Positions 46,287-57,931 of a stretch of 64,000 bases of DNA are shown one piece after another; the first letter of the stretch is position 1; every line of letters starts with the position of its first letter. Under the pieces are notes generated by a model. The model worked only from the letters and a program-made list of their open reading frames with translations. It was not told the DNA's origin and searched no databases. Made by a program: the position numbers and the translations under genes. Source of the stretch: Eimeria necatrix (Eukaryota > Apicomplexa > Conoidasida > Eucoccidiorida > Eimeriidae); NCBI RefSeq assembly GCF_000499385.1, contig NW_013655219.1, forward strand, positions 62,001 to 126,000. Direction: 5' to 3'.

Positions 46287-47529
46287 CTTAAATAGCTGCA
46301 GGTGGTGGTGTGCCTTCAAAGCTTCTCCATATGTTTATCCAAAGTTGTGTGTCAAGAAGAATCCAGGCACACTCGGGTGCTGCAGTGTAGCGACACTCGC
46401 CCTAGAGCGTTGCGTGGCGTCCCATGTAGGCTTTACGGACAATGCAGGCCACAAGCAGTTGGCTTTGGCAGTACTCTTACTATTAAGGTGAAACCAAATA
46501 CATACATGGCAGGCATTTCGAGAGGAGCTCACCTGTATTTGCGACCAATATGTATATTCGAACTAAGTAAGTATACAACCGCAGTGATGCCTTGAGCGGT
46601 GGTGGCTGTGCGACAGTGTTACTGTTCCTCTCCGGATCTTTTTAACCGAAATATCACACAGTTTTGTTCGTTTCTTTGTAAATTAGTATATGAGCCACAA
46701 CAATAAAAGCACGTAAAGCAAGTGCTGCATTGCTGATAACGCGAGCTGACCGGTGTAATAGGCATGGCAGATGGCTACAGCATGTCGTTGCTGAATTCCT
46801 ATATTGGACCTGCACGTTTAGTACATCTCTATGAACTGTAATACAATGCACACTATAAATTAAAAATAGATAACGTGCCATCAATTGTTGCTTTTTATCT
46901 CCCTCGGCTCACCAGCAAGTTGAGGCCAGTGGTCCCCACGTGGGTTTGGCCGTGCGCTGTTGAATGACTAGAATAGTAGTAGACGTCCCGCTGCGAGTAT
47001 TATGTATAGATTGCTTTTTAATTGTAAATTTCTGAATCAAATGGCTCCTCCTACCCGCACAAATGGCATCCTCAGCAGCCCCAGTTACTCCGTCAGTGCA
47101 CACAGCAGGGTGACTGGATGAGACCATCCTGAGCACTCAACTCATCGATTAGAGAAGGGTTGAGCGTGATGCATACATGCGTGGAGAAGCTTTTCTCCTT
47201 TTTCCTTCCACCATCACATTAAAGAGCCCTTTTGTGTTACTGGCGCTCTGCAGTGCTTGCATCCGCTTCCTTCGAGACGCACTGAGTCAACCAGCCGTGC
47301 CGGGTGGTGTTGTGCGGATTAGAACCTTTTCCAGGACTTTTTTTCACACTGTATTTTTTTCCAAGACTGACCACATATACAGTGTGTTTCTTCATCTCGG
47401 GCTCCTTCCCATCCAGAAGGCCCCTCTGTTGATCCCCCAGCGCTACTTGCTCTCCTCTTGGCTCGAGTGACACACTACCGTAGTTGTCACGAACTATCCG
47501 CACCTCAGAGTAATCCACACACTTGGCTG
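46287..47529. other. Intergenic region with unsupported short frames
   Basis: Contains the promoter of the minus gene starting at 46286. A minus-strand frame at 46909-47136 ends next to a GTGAGC donor-like site and could be an exon, but I found no partner exon in the right phase. The 135-codon minus frame at 47237-47644 competes with the reading listed at 47530-47754. Confidence 0.35.
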
Positions 47530-47754
47530 TTGCGCGGCTCAAAGGGCCTGGGGACTGTACAATGGGAGCACTGCTGAGCTGTAGCGCTTGGGAACCAGCG
47601 CAGTGCGTACCACGGGGAGCAATATCCCAAGCTTTGCAGAGCACGGAGCAACAAGTAGGCGCATAGGTGCATGATTCCAGAATCTTTGTCTTCCTGGGTT
47701 AACGCAGCTCCATCAACTAAGCTTCCTGTTAAAGTGGACTCGGCCGAGGCCCTC
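47530..47754 (-). CDS. Candidate exon of an unresolved minus-strand gene
   Basis: After a good acceptor (CTATCTTTTCAG) the minus strand is open for about 78 codons and reads ASAESTLTGSLVDGAALTQE, then HLCAYLLLRALQSLGYCSPW and CSHCTVPRPFEPRNSQ, ending at a GTGTGT donor-like site. The reading is more protein-like than the overlapping 135-codon frame at 47237-47644. I could not join it to other exons, so both its extent and strand are provisional. Confidence 0.3.
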
Positions 47755-49539
47755 CTCTGAAAAGATAGCAGACAACCGATTACACTGTGCTTAAGGCGAC
47801 GCCAAGCTTGCTAAACAGGTTTATGACGGTGCAAATGGAGGTATGGACAAGGAAATTCGCGTGTATCACACAGCCAACCAACCCGAGCGCGTCTCAGCCG
47901 CACTTGATTGATTTTTCGGTTGAATGCTTTCTGAAGCTTCATACATCTCCTCGAATGTGTAGCATGGAGCCCTGTCTACATGCTTTTGCTGTTGTGATGG
48001 TCTTCGTGCCCGCCGGACTTTTGGGTGCGTTTGCTAAGTTTGCGGGGTTCGTAGCGTTCTGCACATAAAAGGCATCTCGCGGCTAGTGGGAGCGTGCGTG
48101 CTGCTGCTTCTGTAGGTCATGTTTTACTGTGTGATTAGAAGTGAATCAACCCACCTGATTCCATGAGGAAAAGTTCGCCACCCACAGTGCTTTCTCAAAG
48201 TAAAGGCGCTGCGGGGTGGATTTTCGCGGACAGTGCGTAACAAGGAAGACGCACTTCACGCCGCCCAGGTGGGTAGCGTTCACTTCTAGCTTTATTTCCC
48301 TTTTGTAAATTGTGAAAAGATAAGCACAGGCGTTTTCATAAGGTGGGGTCGGAGTTTAGGCGGTGTGTCATGTCGTGTTACGGGAGTGTTTGCGGTTTCC
48401 AGGGGCAGAGATAATGAACAGGACAAGGAGAGAGGGCACATTATCAATGGCATGTATTTTGCGTATCTTGTGCTATGCTCCCGTGCGTGCTGTCGTTGCG
48501 AGGGTGGGCGGGGTTGATAGGGATGAGGCGGGAGGTGCCGCACACCTTCACCTTGACTGAAGCACTTTGTGTATGTTAGTTGCTAGCTCTACATTTCGAG
48601 TACATTAACGTTTTTATGATATTCTTTCATCTCGAGCTGAGCTCCAGACCTTTAGTTCCTGCGTTTGCTGGTGGACTGATCGGTTGGTGGCGTATCGATT
48701 GCATCGATCTCCAGTGGGTTGAAGCAAATGGGCACTGTTGTTGTGAAACCGAGTCACACATTCTTGATATTTAATCCCAACCTGTGAAATCTGATTTTCT
48801 TTTTTTTTAATGTGCAAATGGCGAAGAACACGTACGGGGTTGTTAAGTTCCGGTGCTGGAGTTGCAGAGTGAGCGAGGCGTGCGAGGCGTGCCTGCGACC
48901 GGGCGCGTGCTCGCGACTTACAGAGCTTGAATTTCCCATGTAGATGGAAGGAGAATGGTGTTTGTTATTCATTTGGAGCGCTTTTTATGGTGGTTTTTTG
49001 GTCTTTCCTTTTTAAATATCTGTGCTACACTGTCAGCATCGCGAGCAGCACATTGTAACACCCGAGGTGTCAAGAAACACTGGGGCTTATCGACACTGGC
49101 AGGCACACTTTGCACAACTTTGCGTTACGTTCAGAATAATGACTCATTGGCTTCTTAGGAGTGAGAACAAGACGTTCAGCGCAAAGACCGAGCTGTCCCT
49201 CGTCCCCATCACCGCACAACCCTGAGTGGCTGCGCCAGTATCTTGGCATTTTTTCGTTTCCATGACTTATCTATGTCTCCCTCTATTTTCCTGCATCCTT
49301 CGTCGCAACTGCCTATCCCGCTCACAGCTGCTCCTGTCGCTTCCAGCGGGCACCACTTATTACCAGGGTCGCCGGTGTCGCGCGCGTCATCCTGCTGAAT
49401 TGAAGCTTCATACTCAGGTAGCACTGTTTCATTCATACTGCAGCGTATCAACAGCTTGCCAGTCTTGGGGGGGAGGAGTGTGGTGTTGAGCTGGCGGGCC
49501 TTGAGTCACAGGAGTGCCCTTCTCGTATTATTTTGAGCT
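47755..49539. other. Intergenic region upstream of the kinase gene
   Basis: Short frames only. The right end should contain the promoter and 5' UTR of the kinase gene at 49540. An antisense 80-codon frame at 49209-49451 is probably chance. Confidence 0.4.
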
Positions 49540-52500
49540 ATGGTCCACGGAGCTTCAGGAGGACTTGCGGAATTCGAGGATACCAAGATGTCCTTTATAT
49601 CGAAAAGCCCGGAGCGACATGATGAACAACCCAGCCAGCAGCACCATCAGCAACTGAGGAGGCAGCAACAACAGGTAGACCACCAGGAGCAACAGCGAAC
49701 AGAACGACAGCAGCGGCAGCAAAGGACACCGGAGCAGTTGCTTGTGCGTCTACCAGACCTACCCAGCAACGACTTATGCAGCTTTAACAATGCTGAGTCT
49801 GCACATTCAGCAGCAGGTGCTACACAAGCAGCAGCTGCACGCACAGCAGCTACGATGGCGAAAAATTCATTCGCCCCAGAGCCTCCATCCTACCATGAAT
49901 ATGCTTTCCGGCGGCGCTCGAGGGACTTCTTGCATTGCTCAGGGCTGGAAGCCCTCTGTAGTGTTTCCAATCATTTTTTTAGTGGAGAGCCCGCACCGCT
50001 GAAGGACCTCTCAATCCAGCGCCCTGCACCAGTAGCAGCAGTGGCAGTAGCGCCAGATGGCACATCGGGCTCGTTCCATGGCTCTGTGCTGCAGCGGCAG
50101 GGGTTTTGCTTCTCGCCTCACCAACACAGGAGCACACACGGCGGAGTTTACCTGCAGCACCTGCAGCAGCAGCGACCAAAGGAGCAGCATTTACAGCAAC
50201 AGGAGCAGCATGTGCAGGAGCAGCAGGCGCAAGAGCAGGAAGTGCAGCGGCAGCAGTTGCAGCAGCAGCAACTGCAGCAGCAACGGAAGCAGCGACAACT
50301 GCAGCAGGTGCAACTGCAACAGCAGCGGCAAGCGCAAGGACAACAACTGCACGAGCAGCAGCTGCAAGAGCAAGAAGTGCAGCAGGGGCAATCATTGTAC
50401 GGATTGAAACAGCAAAAGCTGCACACTCACTCGCCTGACCTTTTGTCGCATCGAGAGGAAGGCTTCCCGACCCACCGCTCACCTCAAGATGCAGCAGCTA
50501 TTGCGGCTGCAGCCAATGCTGAAGAAACTTCATCTGTTGCAACAGCTGCAGTGCGGTCGTATTTGCAGGACGGTATGGGGCGAACCCGCGTTGACTTTAG
50601 AGAGCAGCAGCATCACTTGAATCCCTGCAGAGCGTTCCAGGATCCGCTTCTAGCCCTGCAGCAGCAGTACAAGCTGCAGCAGCACAAGTCACAACGGCAG
50701 CCTGTCCAAGAGCGACAGCGGCAGCACGAACAGCAAGTGCAGAAGCAGCAAAGGCACTGCCCGAGTGCTACTTGTAACCTACCTGTATCAGTCCCCACAG
50801 GTCGTAGAGCGGACAGCTGCTGCAATGTTTGCTGCGGCAATGGCAGCAGGAGCAGCTGCAGCAACGCCTTCAAGTGTGCGTCCTCTGGATTGCTGAGTAC
50901 TAGCCCCGTGGCTCCTGTGCGGCTTGCCGTGGAGCAAGAGGCTTCAACCGGATGTACACACTGCCGCCGCAGCACAGATTTCCGAGAGCTCGATTCGGTA
51001 ATCAGCAGGTTCCAATGCTGCTGCCATGGCAGCAGCCATGCCCCTCGCAAGTCGATTCAGCTGTTGACGGGCTCGACAACAGTGCATGACTACTACCGCC
51101 TAGGAGAGCTATTGTCTGTTTGCTCACTACTCAAGCCCCTGCAGCAGGGACAGCACAGACTGAAGCCGGGCCAGCGGAATGCATGCCAAGGGGTCTCTCC
51201 AGGAGACGGCAGCCGGCCGCTACTCTACCACGCTGTTACCGGAGACGAACGACGAGAAAAGAGAGTGCTCAAAGTTATCAAGAAGAAGCGAGGGGCGCTG
51301 CAGTCTGAAGCAGAGAAGTAGATCCGAACTGAAGAACACATAAGCTCTCAGTCCTGAATCCTCTGCCGTAGTCGTTTGTCCGCTTGTTCTTTAGCGGAGA
51401 GGGTGGCATACTTTATCAGTAGCACAGTGATTATACCACTATTGGGGCCTACTGCGCTTGTTCGATATCAACAGGTACGACATGGTGTTTACAGTCCTCA
51501 GTTCAGTTTTGGTGTTGCTTTTGCAGTTCCTGGCGACGCATGTGCACTCACTTGTTGAACTTGCCACCTCACCCTAACGTTTTGTCGTTCGAGGCAGTAT
51601 TGGAGACTTCGGAGGCATTTGTTTTCGCGTCTGAGCAACTGGAGGGTGGAGAGCTCTTTGACTTCTTGTTGCGAGAAAAGACGGTGCACGAGGACGTGTG
51701 TCAGTTCATAATGGTGCAGATTCTCAGGGCATTGGATCATCTGCATAGACACAACCTGCTTCACAGGTACATCAAATTTCAATACGAGACTGCCCTTAAG
51801 GCTCGGGTAGTTCCACTGTCATAGCCAAGAGCTCTGTGTTGTTTCTTCGCCTTAGTCATGACATGAAGATGGAGCCATTGTGGTGCGTTTCCCTCTTCTT
51901 CCCGGTTGTATTTGAGCGCAGGGACGTCAAGCCCGAGAATCTCATGTTTCGCCGACGCGTACGCAGCAACGTTGCTTCTGCCGCTGCCACACGGCTGCAG
52001 CAACAAAATCATCAGCAGGGAGATCAACAGCAACTAGAGGTAGACGAAGAGGAAAAGAAACATCTGGAAGAGGTGGAGAGAGCAAGAACAGGCGTAGCGC
52101 AGAGGGTCAACCGCAGCTCAGAGCCTCCGCTATTGTCAATGGAGGAGCAGCACGAGCTGCTGCTCATAGACTTTGACACGTCCATGTTCATCGATGACCC
52201 TTCAGGAAATTCTAATGATGCCGTCACTCCGCATCGACGGCTGGTGGGTACATACGGCTACTTGGCACCTGAAGTGCTCAAGTCGGGCTGCTACACCCCT
52301 GCCTCGGACTTATGGAGTGTTGGAGTTATCCTGTATATCCTAATGACGGTGAGTTGGTCTTCTGTCAAAAGTGGATGGGGTGTGGAGAGTGTGGGACGGT
52401 GGCTTGACATGTGTTAACTGTGAATGAGAAAATGAAAAAGGCATGCTAAAGGGAAGAACACAGACAGCCGAAGAACTGTGCTTTCTAGTTGCAGCACAGC

Positions 52501-55162
52501 ACATAATGCAAGTGATTTGGACAGTTTGATGAATGGGGCGTGGTAACATACGCATAGAGATAGCGCGGAGCGCACTGATTTGCTCAGGCAGGCAGTGAAG
52601 GAGAAAGCGCATACTGTAAGTAGGGGATAGAGGCAGGAAAAGTGATGAGTGTGGACACCCACTCTCGAAATTAGTGTCCGCTAGTTTCTGTTCTTCCATG
52701 TGTGATTTTCAGGGTTCCCCTCCCCTTCCGATGGAGTTCATGACGTCGGCACGTTCTGCTCTGGCTGTGGTGAAGCAGGTCTCCGAGCAACAAGGGGGCA
52801 TTGACTTCGAAGCTGCCTCGCTTGTTGAGTTTCCCTCGGCGCAAGACTTGTGTCGCAGACTCCTGGAGATGGACCCAAGGAAACGTATTCAGACAGCAGC
52901 AGAGGCACTAGAGCACCCATGGTGAATTCGCTACAGCACACGTAAAGCTGCGGCAGCTCTGTATCTTAACTCTGTACCAGGAGCACCGGTAGCCGTTGCA
53001 GTAGCGGGCGAAGCTGTTTCACCAAGTATGGGTAGTTTGCGCCACTATCAGCTAGCCAACTGTATCGTCGAGGTGAATGTCCTGTAGTGCGTTGTAGCTG
53101 CTTTGTCTTGCGAGTGCTGGGGACTTACCGTCGGAGGGTCTTTGTTCGCCGCTTCCTTGCTATACTGTTCAGGCTCGATTCAGCGCGAAAGCGGTCCTTG
53201 CCTGGCTGCCGAGGTTTCTCGCCCCCAGTGGACTCTCACAGACTTGCAGACACACACAAGGAGTCCAACTGGGCTCCGTCTCGACGCTGCCAGCACCAGA
53301 CAGCCATCGACGTTGCTCTAGTTGACCCGGAGATGACCGCTGAGCCTCCAAATCGTGCGTCCATTGGTACTGGCGATTCACTTTCGTCCATTCCTTTCGA
53401 GGTTGCGGACGACACGCTCAACACAGATGGTTACAACAGGAATGTTGACCTTCCTGGGGAGAACCAAGCACAGTTCGATGGTGAAGGGCCCATGGCGCTG
53501 CCAGCTTTTACACAAGAGGGAACGGGATCAACGGAGGAGGCAGTAGCATACTGTGCAAGAGCAACAGTGAGAGGAGCGGGCGAATCGTTGGCCGACACAC
53601 CACTGTTTCCTCGTCTCCCCCTCATAGATAGCGCTGCTACGTACGACCGAAAGGCATCTGGAAGAATCAGTAGCAACAGCAGCACCAGCAGCACCGGCAA
53701 CAGTGGTAGCAGCATCAAGAGCAGCAGCAGCGTCTCCCTCGGGAGTGCACCCGTAGCCTTGCTTCCCGTGGTAGCTGCAGAACATCAGAGCTCTGCATCA
53801 AAATCCTGGAGCGAGTGCAGTATCGACTCGGGACAGACATGGTGTGGGAAGAGCACTTTCCAGCCACTTCATGCGACTGATGCGTACCTTTTGAATCCCC
53901 GCAAGAGCAGTGACTGGAGCTGCGCGACAACTGTAGGGAGAACAGCAGGAGAATACAGTAGCAGTAGCAGCAGCAGCAGTTTGGGTGGCAGCTTCAGCAG
54001 CTCAAGCTCTCTCTGCTGCACCCCCGAATCTCAGTCTCCCATCACACGAGGACCCCCGTACCTGACGGAAGTTTGCAGCAGCACGACTATGTTGCCTTCT
54101 TGTCCTGCTATGGCGTCTCGCGGCACCTCAGGTAAAGCTGAGGTTCCATCTTTCGCTTCAGGGCTGCTTGTCGAAGACAGCTTCCCTTCTTCAATCGGCA
54201 CTAGCAGCAGCGGCACCCATAATTGCCGAAACAGCCACAGTGACAGCCAAAGCCACAGTCAGAGCACAAGCTACTACGCCGGGGGTCCAGAAGAAGTAGA
54301 TGCTGCTCAGGAGGATGAGTGGTGTGGTCTTGCGCTACCCCTACACCAAAGGGATAACACTCCGTTGCAGCGCCCCTTACCAGTGGCGCCAGAAAGTATG
54401 CTGTACGGAAACGAGGCTCTTGGACCGACGCAGCTGGAGCAGCAACAGCAGCAGCAAACGACGATGCTGCAGATGCAGCAAATGTGGCACATGCAGGGAC
54501 AACAGCATTTACGAAATAGACGGCGGGCTGCAAATGGACTTGTATGGCAAGACGATCAAATTGCACAGGAAGATGGGAGTGTCATGAATCAGAGCAGCTT
54601 TGCCGAAGACTGCACCCAGTACAGTGGCATACCAGCTGCAGGGGCAGCAGTCGCAGCAGTAGGAGATCAGTTGAGGCTGTCGTTGGTGACCAGCAACCCT
54701 GAGTTTTTTTCAGCAGAGGCGGCGTCGAGGTTTGGCAGTTTTTCCAGGTCAAAGTGGAACCACGTTTTGGATGATCCTGCAGTAACAACATCAAGACCAA
54801 CAGCACAGGCACCAACGGACAAGACGCCATGCAACTGGCATGGAACGTGCGGCTCTGTGGGGAGCTACCTCTCCTTGGAGGAGTTCTCTAGTGACTGCTG
54901 GCAGTATAAGCAGCAGCAGCAGCTGCAGGAACAGTGGCACTACCAGCAAGAACTTCACTCAATGCCTTCGGTGCAGGCGATATCGTCATCGAGCAGGCCG
55001 CAGCCCCTCGCGTCGTGCAACCGTCTGAATATGGAAGACGCGGAGGCCAGCCAGAACAGACCTTCATTAATCAGGTCCCATGCTGCAGAAACAGGGGCGA
55101 GGCAAGGATTCACAACAAGTACCCACTCTCAATGCTCATCGAGGCGAATGCGAGATGCGTGA
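49540..55162 (+). CDS. Ser/Thr protein kinase with poly-Gln N-terminus, five exons, ~1547 aa
   Basis: Exons: 49540-51317, 51527-51766, 51922-52348, 52713-52921 and 53173-55162; phases match at all four junctions and the total is 1548 codons. Residues 1-~510 are mostly Gln/His/Ala low complexity encoded by CAG-type repeats. The kinase domain spans ~515-885: ATP-site Lys in VLKVIKKK (~578); hinge-like EQLEGGELFDFLL; catalytic HRDVKPENLMF (673-682) formed across a splice; LLIDFDTS where DFG is expected (756-758); GTYGYLAPEVL (782-792); DLWSVGVILYIL; and LEMDPRKR...EALEHPW. The Gly-rich loop is degenerate. About 70 Gln/Glu-rich residues are inserted between the catalytic loop and DFD. Motifs resemble the CAMK/CDPK group, but no EF hands are seen. 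Residues ~887-1547 are Ser/Gln-rich without a recognised domain. The final exon starts exactly at the Trp of HPW, so the ORF stop at 52925 is an intron artefact. Confidence 0.85.
50148..50410. repeat. CAG/GCA trinucleotide repeat tract in the kinase exon
   Basis: A dense, interrupted CAG array is read in the Gln frame on the plus strand. Both the other plus frames (Ala/Ser) and the minus strand (Leu, Cys, Ala) also stay open, which creates several spurious antisense ORFs. Similar shorter tracts occur at 49620-49740, 50650-50760 and 54420-54500. Confidence 0.9.
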
Positions 55163-57362
55163 CGTATAATGGCTTGGCGGCAGTCTCTGGTGACATGTAA
55201 TGTTGTTGACGGCCTCTCTGCTAGCAGAGTAGTGAGCTATGGGGCAAAACCCCTACTGACTAGGCACGTCAGAGGCTTTCGAGTTAGACATGTAGGCAAG
55301 TCAGAGGCTTTCGAGTTAGACATGTAGGGGGCGCGCGGACGCAGTGGAAAAGTCCCTCAGCAACCCCGTGTAATACCGCGGCATTGTGTAGTGCGGAGGC
55401 AGTGACCTCTTAAGAAAACAGGACGAGTAGGTACCGAAAACGCAGCGAAAGTCATAAATCGGCCGTTTGCTTTGTCGCGGCATTGTGCAGTACTGCGGCA
55501 GCACCGCCGCCAGCATGTCCTTGAAGCGGTGTGACTGCTGCTATGCTGTAGCAAGTGGAGCCTCTTTGTTTCTTGAGGTGACAGCGAGAATATATGTTTA
55601 TTTTACTCTACCAAAATTTCCCAGCAGTATGCATCTAACGCAGTCATGCTACTGCAGTGCTGTGAAGAATAAATCCTCTTGGTTTCTTAGGTAGACAGTC
55701 TCTGCGGTTGTTCATCATTGGGTACCTGTAGAGGTTCGAAGCTGTTGAATGTGTCTGATAGCCGCTCGCGCCGCTACTAAGGAGGTGCTACGCGTAGTTG
55801 TAGCTTTTCTGAACTAGTGGTTATGATGGAAGTCCGCTGTCTCTTCTGTTCAAAAGAGTAGGTTGGGAGGCGCTGGCGCAGCGTCTAGTGGGGTTGTTTC
55901 GGGCGGAAATTGGGCCGTCGCCGGAATGGTTTCGCCCTTCGTACCGGCTAGTTTCCGAAGTAGTGTGAACAGAGTGACAAGTAAACTAGAGGTCAGTGAG
56001 ACTGTAGTCTACTCCATGGCAGCTTGGAAGGTAGGCTGTGTAGCCAGATGGAGTACACCCATGACGTAATTGAGCACATGTTTCCGTGGAGCATTGGAGC
56101 ATTTTTGCGCCCAAACGCAATGTAAGTCATACCGTAAAGGTAGGCACTTTACTGGCCGTGTTGCAGTAGCTCGGAAGCTACTTGGACCAACTTGTATTGG
56201 GTACGTTGCCTGTATCACTGTTGAGCAACGCTCACTCAGTGCACTAGTGCAGGCGTTAAGCATATTTCGCACGAACCTAGAGACGTCACATGCATACAGT
56301 CTTTTCGCATAGGTACTGTGGTGCCTTCAGATAGCAAGGCCGGTATAAGACCCAGCAACCACCAGGAACAGCGCTTGGGGAAGAGTGCCTCTGTGGTTGG
56401 GCCCGTCTCGTAGCTGAGAGATGACACTCATGAGTCAGTAAAGGAGACATTTCGACTCGGGATATGCTTACATTTTGCATTGGAGACACCGCAACTGCTG
56501 GTTTCCCAGCCAGCTGAAGCATCACCTGAGCAGCACGCATCTTCGTGGAAGAGCGGAATTATGCCTTGAACTTATACCTAGCACCAGCAGAAAATCAGCA
56601 TCAGACAGGCAACTCACCCCGGCGACGGGGTACATTAGGCATAAGAGGACCTGACCACGACGGCAAAGAAACCGTCACTTTAGCAAAAGCATCATCACCT
56701 TCAAGAAATGAGTGGGGATGATGTTTATCGAAGGCACTTCCAGGACATTACACATTATATGGAAGATTTACAGGGCTTTGTCTACCTTTCCATGAAGCCC
56801 GGATGAAGTTTGGGAAGAGGTAGGGAGTGTGTTTCAGCCGAAACACTACTGTATCCATAGCTATTCTGTTACTTGGAATACTTCAATATCATTCCCGGTT
56901 TTTCTGGATTTTTTAAAAATTCAATTGTTCCCGAAGAATGATTGAGCTAATAGGAAAAAGATTAAGTAGTTAAACCCTTTTCCATCTGTACTTGAAAATA
57001 TGAGGATAGAATGGTATTTTTAAAGCAAGTGACAGACCACGACCGGTGTCTGAACTGTTGCAAAAGGTGCCGGTACAGCGGTAATGACGTCAATAAGAGA
57101 GCCCAACTAGGGGATTCGAAGGCTGTGCAGTTCCTCGCAGTATTGGCTTCACGCGTGCTCTTACTCAATCGCAACATTGACGCACTCATAGGGGCTTCTT
57201 CGCTCTTTGTGAACTGCGGCGGAACATCTCAGCCCTAGGCCAACGGTGAGTGTCACCAGCGTTGGACAACATGTTACTGCATTGTTGCCTGGGGCGTTGC
57301 ACGAACTTTTTGTAGATTAGCTCTGGTTGGTACGAATGCTGTTCAGCACGCGAAGCGGATCT
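55163..57362. other. Intergenic region with a small tandem repeat
   Basis: Contains the 3' UTR of the kinase gene. Short frames around 55863-56312 lack motifs. A 75-codon plus frame at 57011-57238 and an antisense one at 56962-57189 cancel each other as evidence. Confidence 0.4.
55261..55324. repeat. 32-bp tandem duplication, two copies
   Basis: Units at 55261-55292 and 55293-55324 begin TAGGCA and end TTAGACATG; they differ at a single base (C or A at the seventh position). The near identity points to a recent duplication. Confidence 0.9.
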
Positions 57363-57931
57363 CTAGCTTCTACTGGGCATTAAGCTCTCCTCTGGAATCG
57401 CCACTTGGATGACATCGCCGTCGTAACGTACGTCTATATGGCGGGCAGAGGATCTGTCGCCTGCCCTTATTGACTGAAATGCACTAAAAAAAATTCGGTC
57501 CCACAACTGTGGCTGTTTTTGAGGTTGTGTGCAGAGTAGGTCACTTCGGACAATAACTTCACTGTGGAAGATCACTGGCTATTCTCTAGGCAATACTCCG
57601 CTAATTGCTTGCTCTACAGGCATCCGTAGGCTTTATTTCTACATACATTAAAACGGGATTTGTCAGGGCAGCATCTTCCATGCCGGCTAGAGGGCTTTAA
57701 GGGGGGCTTTGTGTTGTACTCTTGATGGGGCGTGGACTCTTCTGCATCTATTTTATGGGGGTCCTTGGTATGCGGCCTGCTGTCGGGAGAGACAGTTTGG
57801 GAAGTGCTATCACTATATGAAGAAGACTCGATCCCGCTCCGACTTGTTCTCCTTCCTGCCTGGTGTCCTAAAAACGACAAATCGATATGCGTTCGCAGGC
57901 AAGGTTTACCCCAGCAAGACGTCGCCTCCAT
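57363..57931 (-). CDS. Candidate two-exon hypothetical protein, ~166 aa
   Basis: The model is exon 1 at 57931-57647 and exon 2 at 57578-57363, with a 68-nt intron that has a strong donor (GTATGT) and ends GAATAG; both sides are phase 0. The first exon is hydrophilic and Ser/Pro/His-rich (SYSDSTSQTVSPDSRPHTKD); the second reads HSEVIVRSDLLCTQPQKQ and RHIDVRYDGDVIQVAIPEES and then stops. The second exon is the more convincing. Additional 5' exons may lie at 58167-58367 and 58481-58714 on the same strand, which have similar composition, but I could not match phases. No family is recognised. Confidence 0.35.

Noticed and set aside
49979..50482. 167-codon minus-strand Ala-rich ORF, and other antisense ORFs over the CAG tract
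   Set aside because: Low-complexity by-products of the trinucleotide repeat that encodes poly-Gln in the kinase.
52922..53172. Stop after HPW (52923-52925) as the end of the kinase, and a separate gene starting at 53087
   Set aside because: TG|GTGAAT and a good acceptor at 53172 join in phase and restore the Trp codon, so the following exon belongs to the kinase gene.
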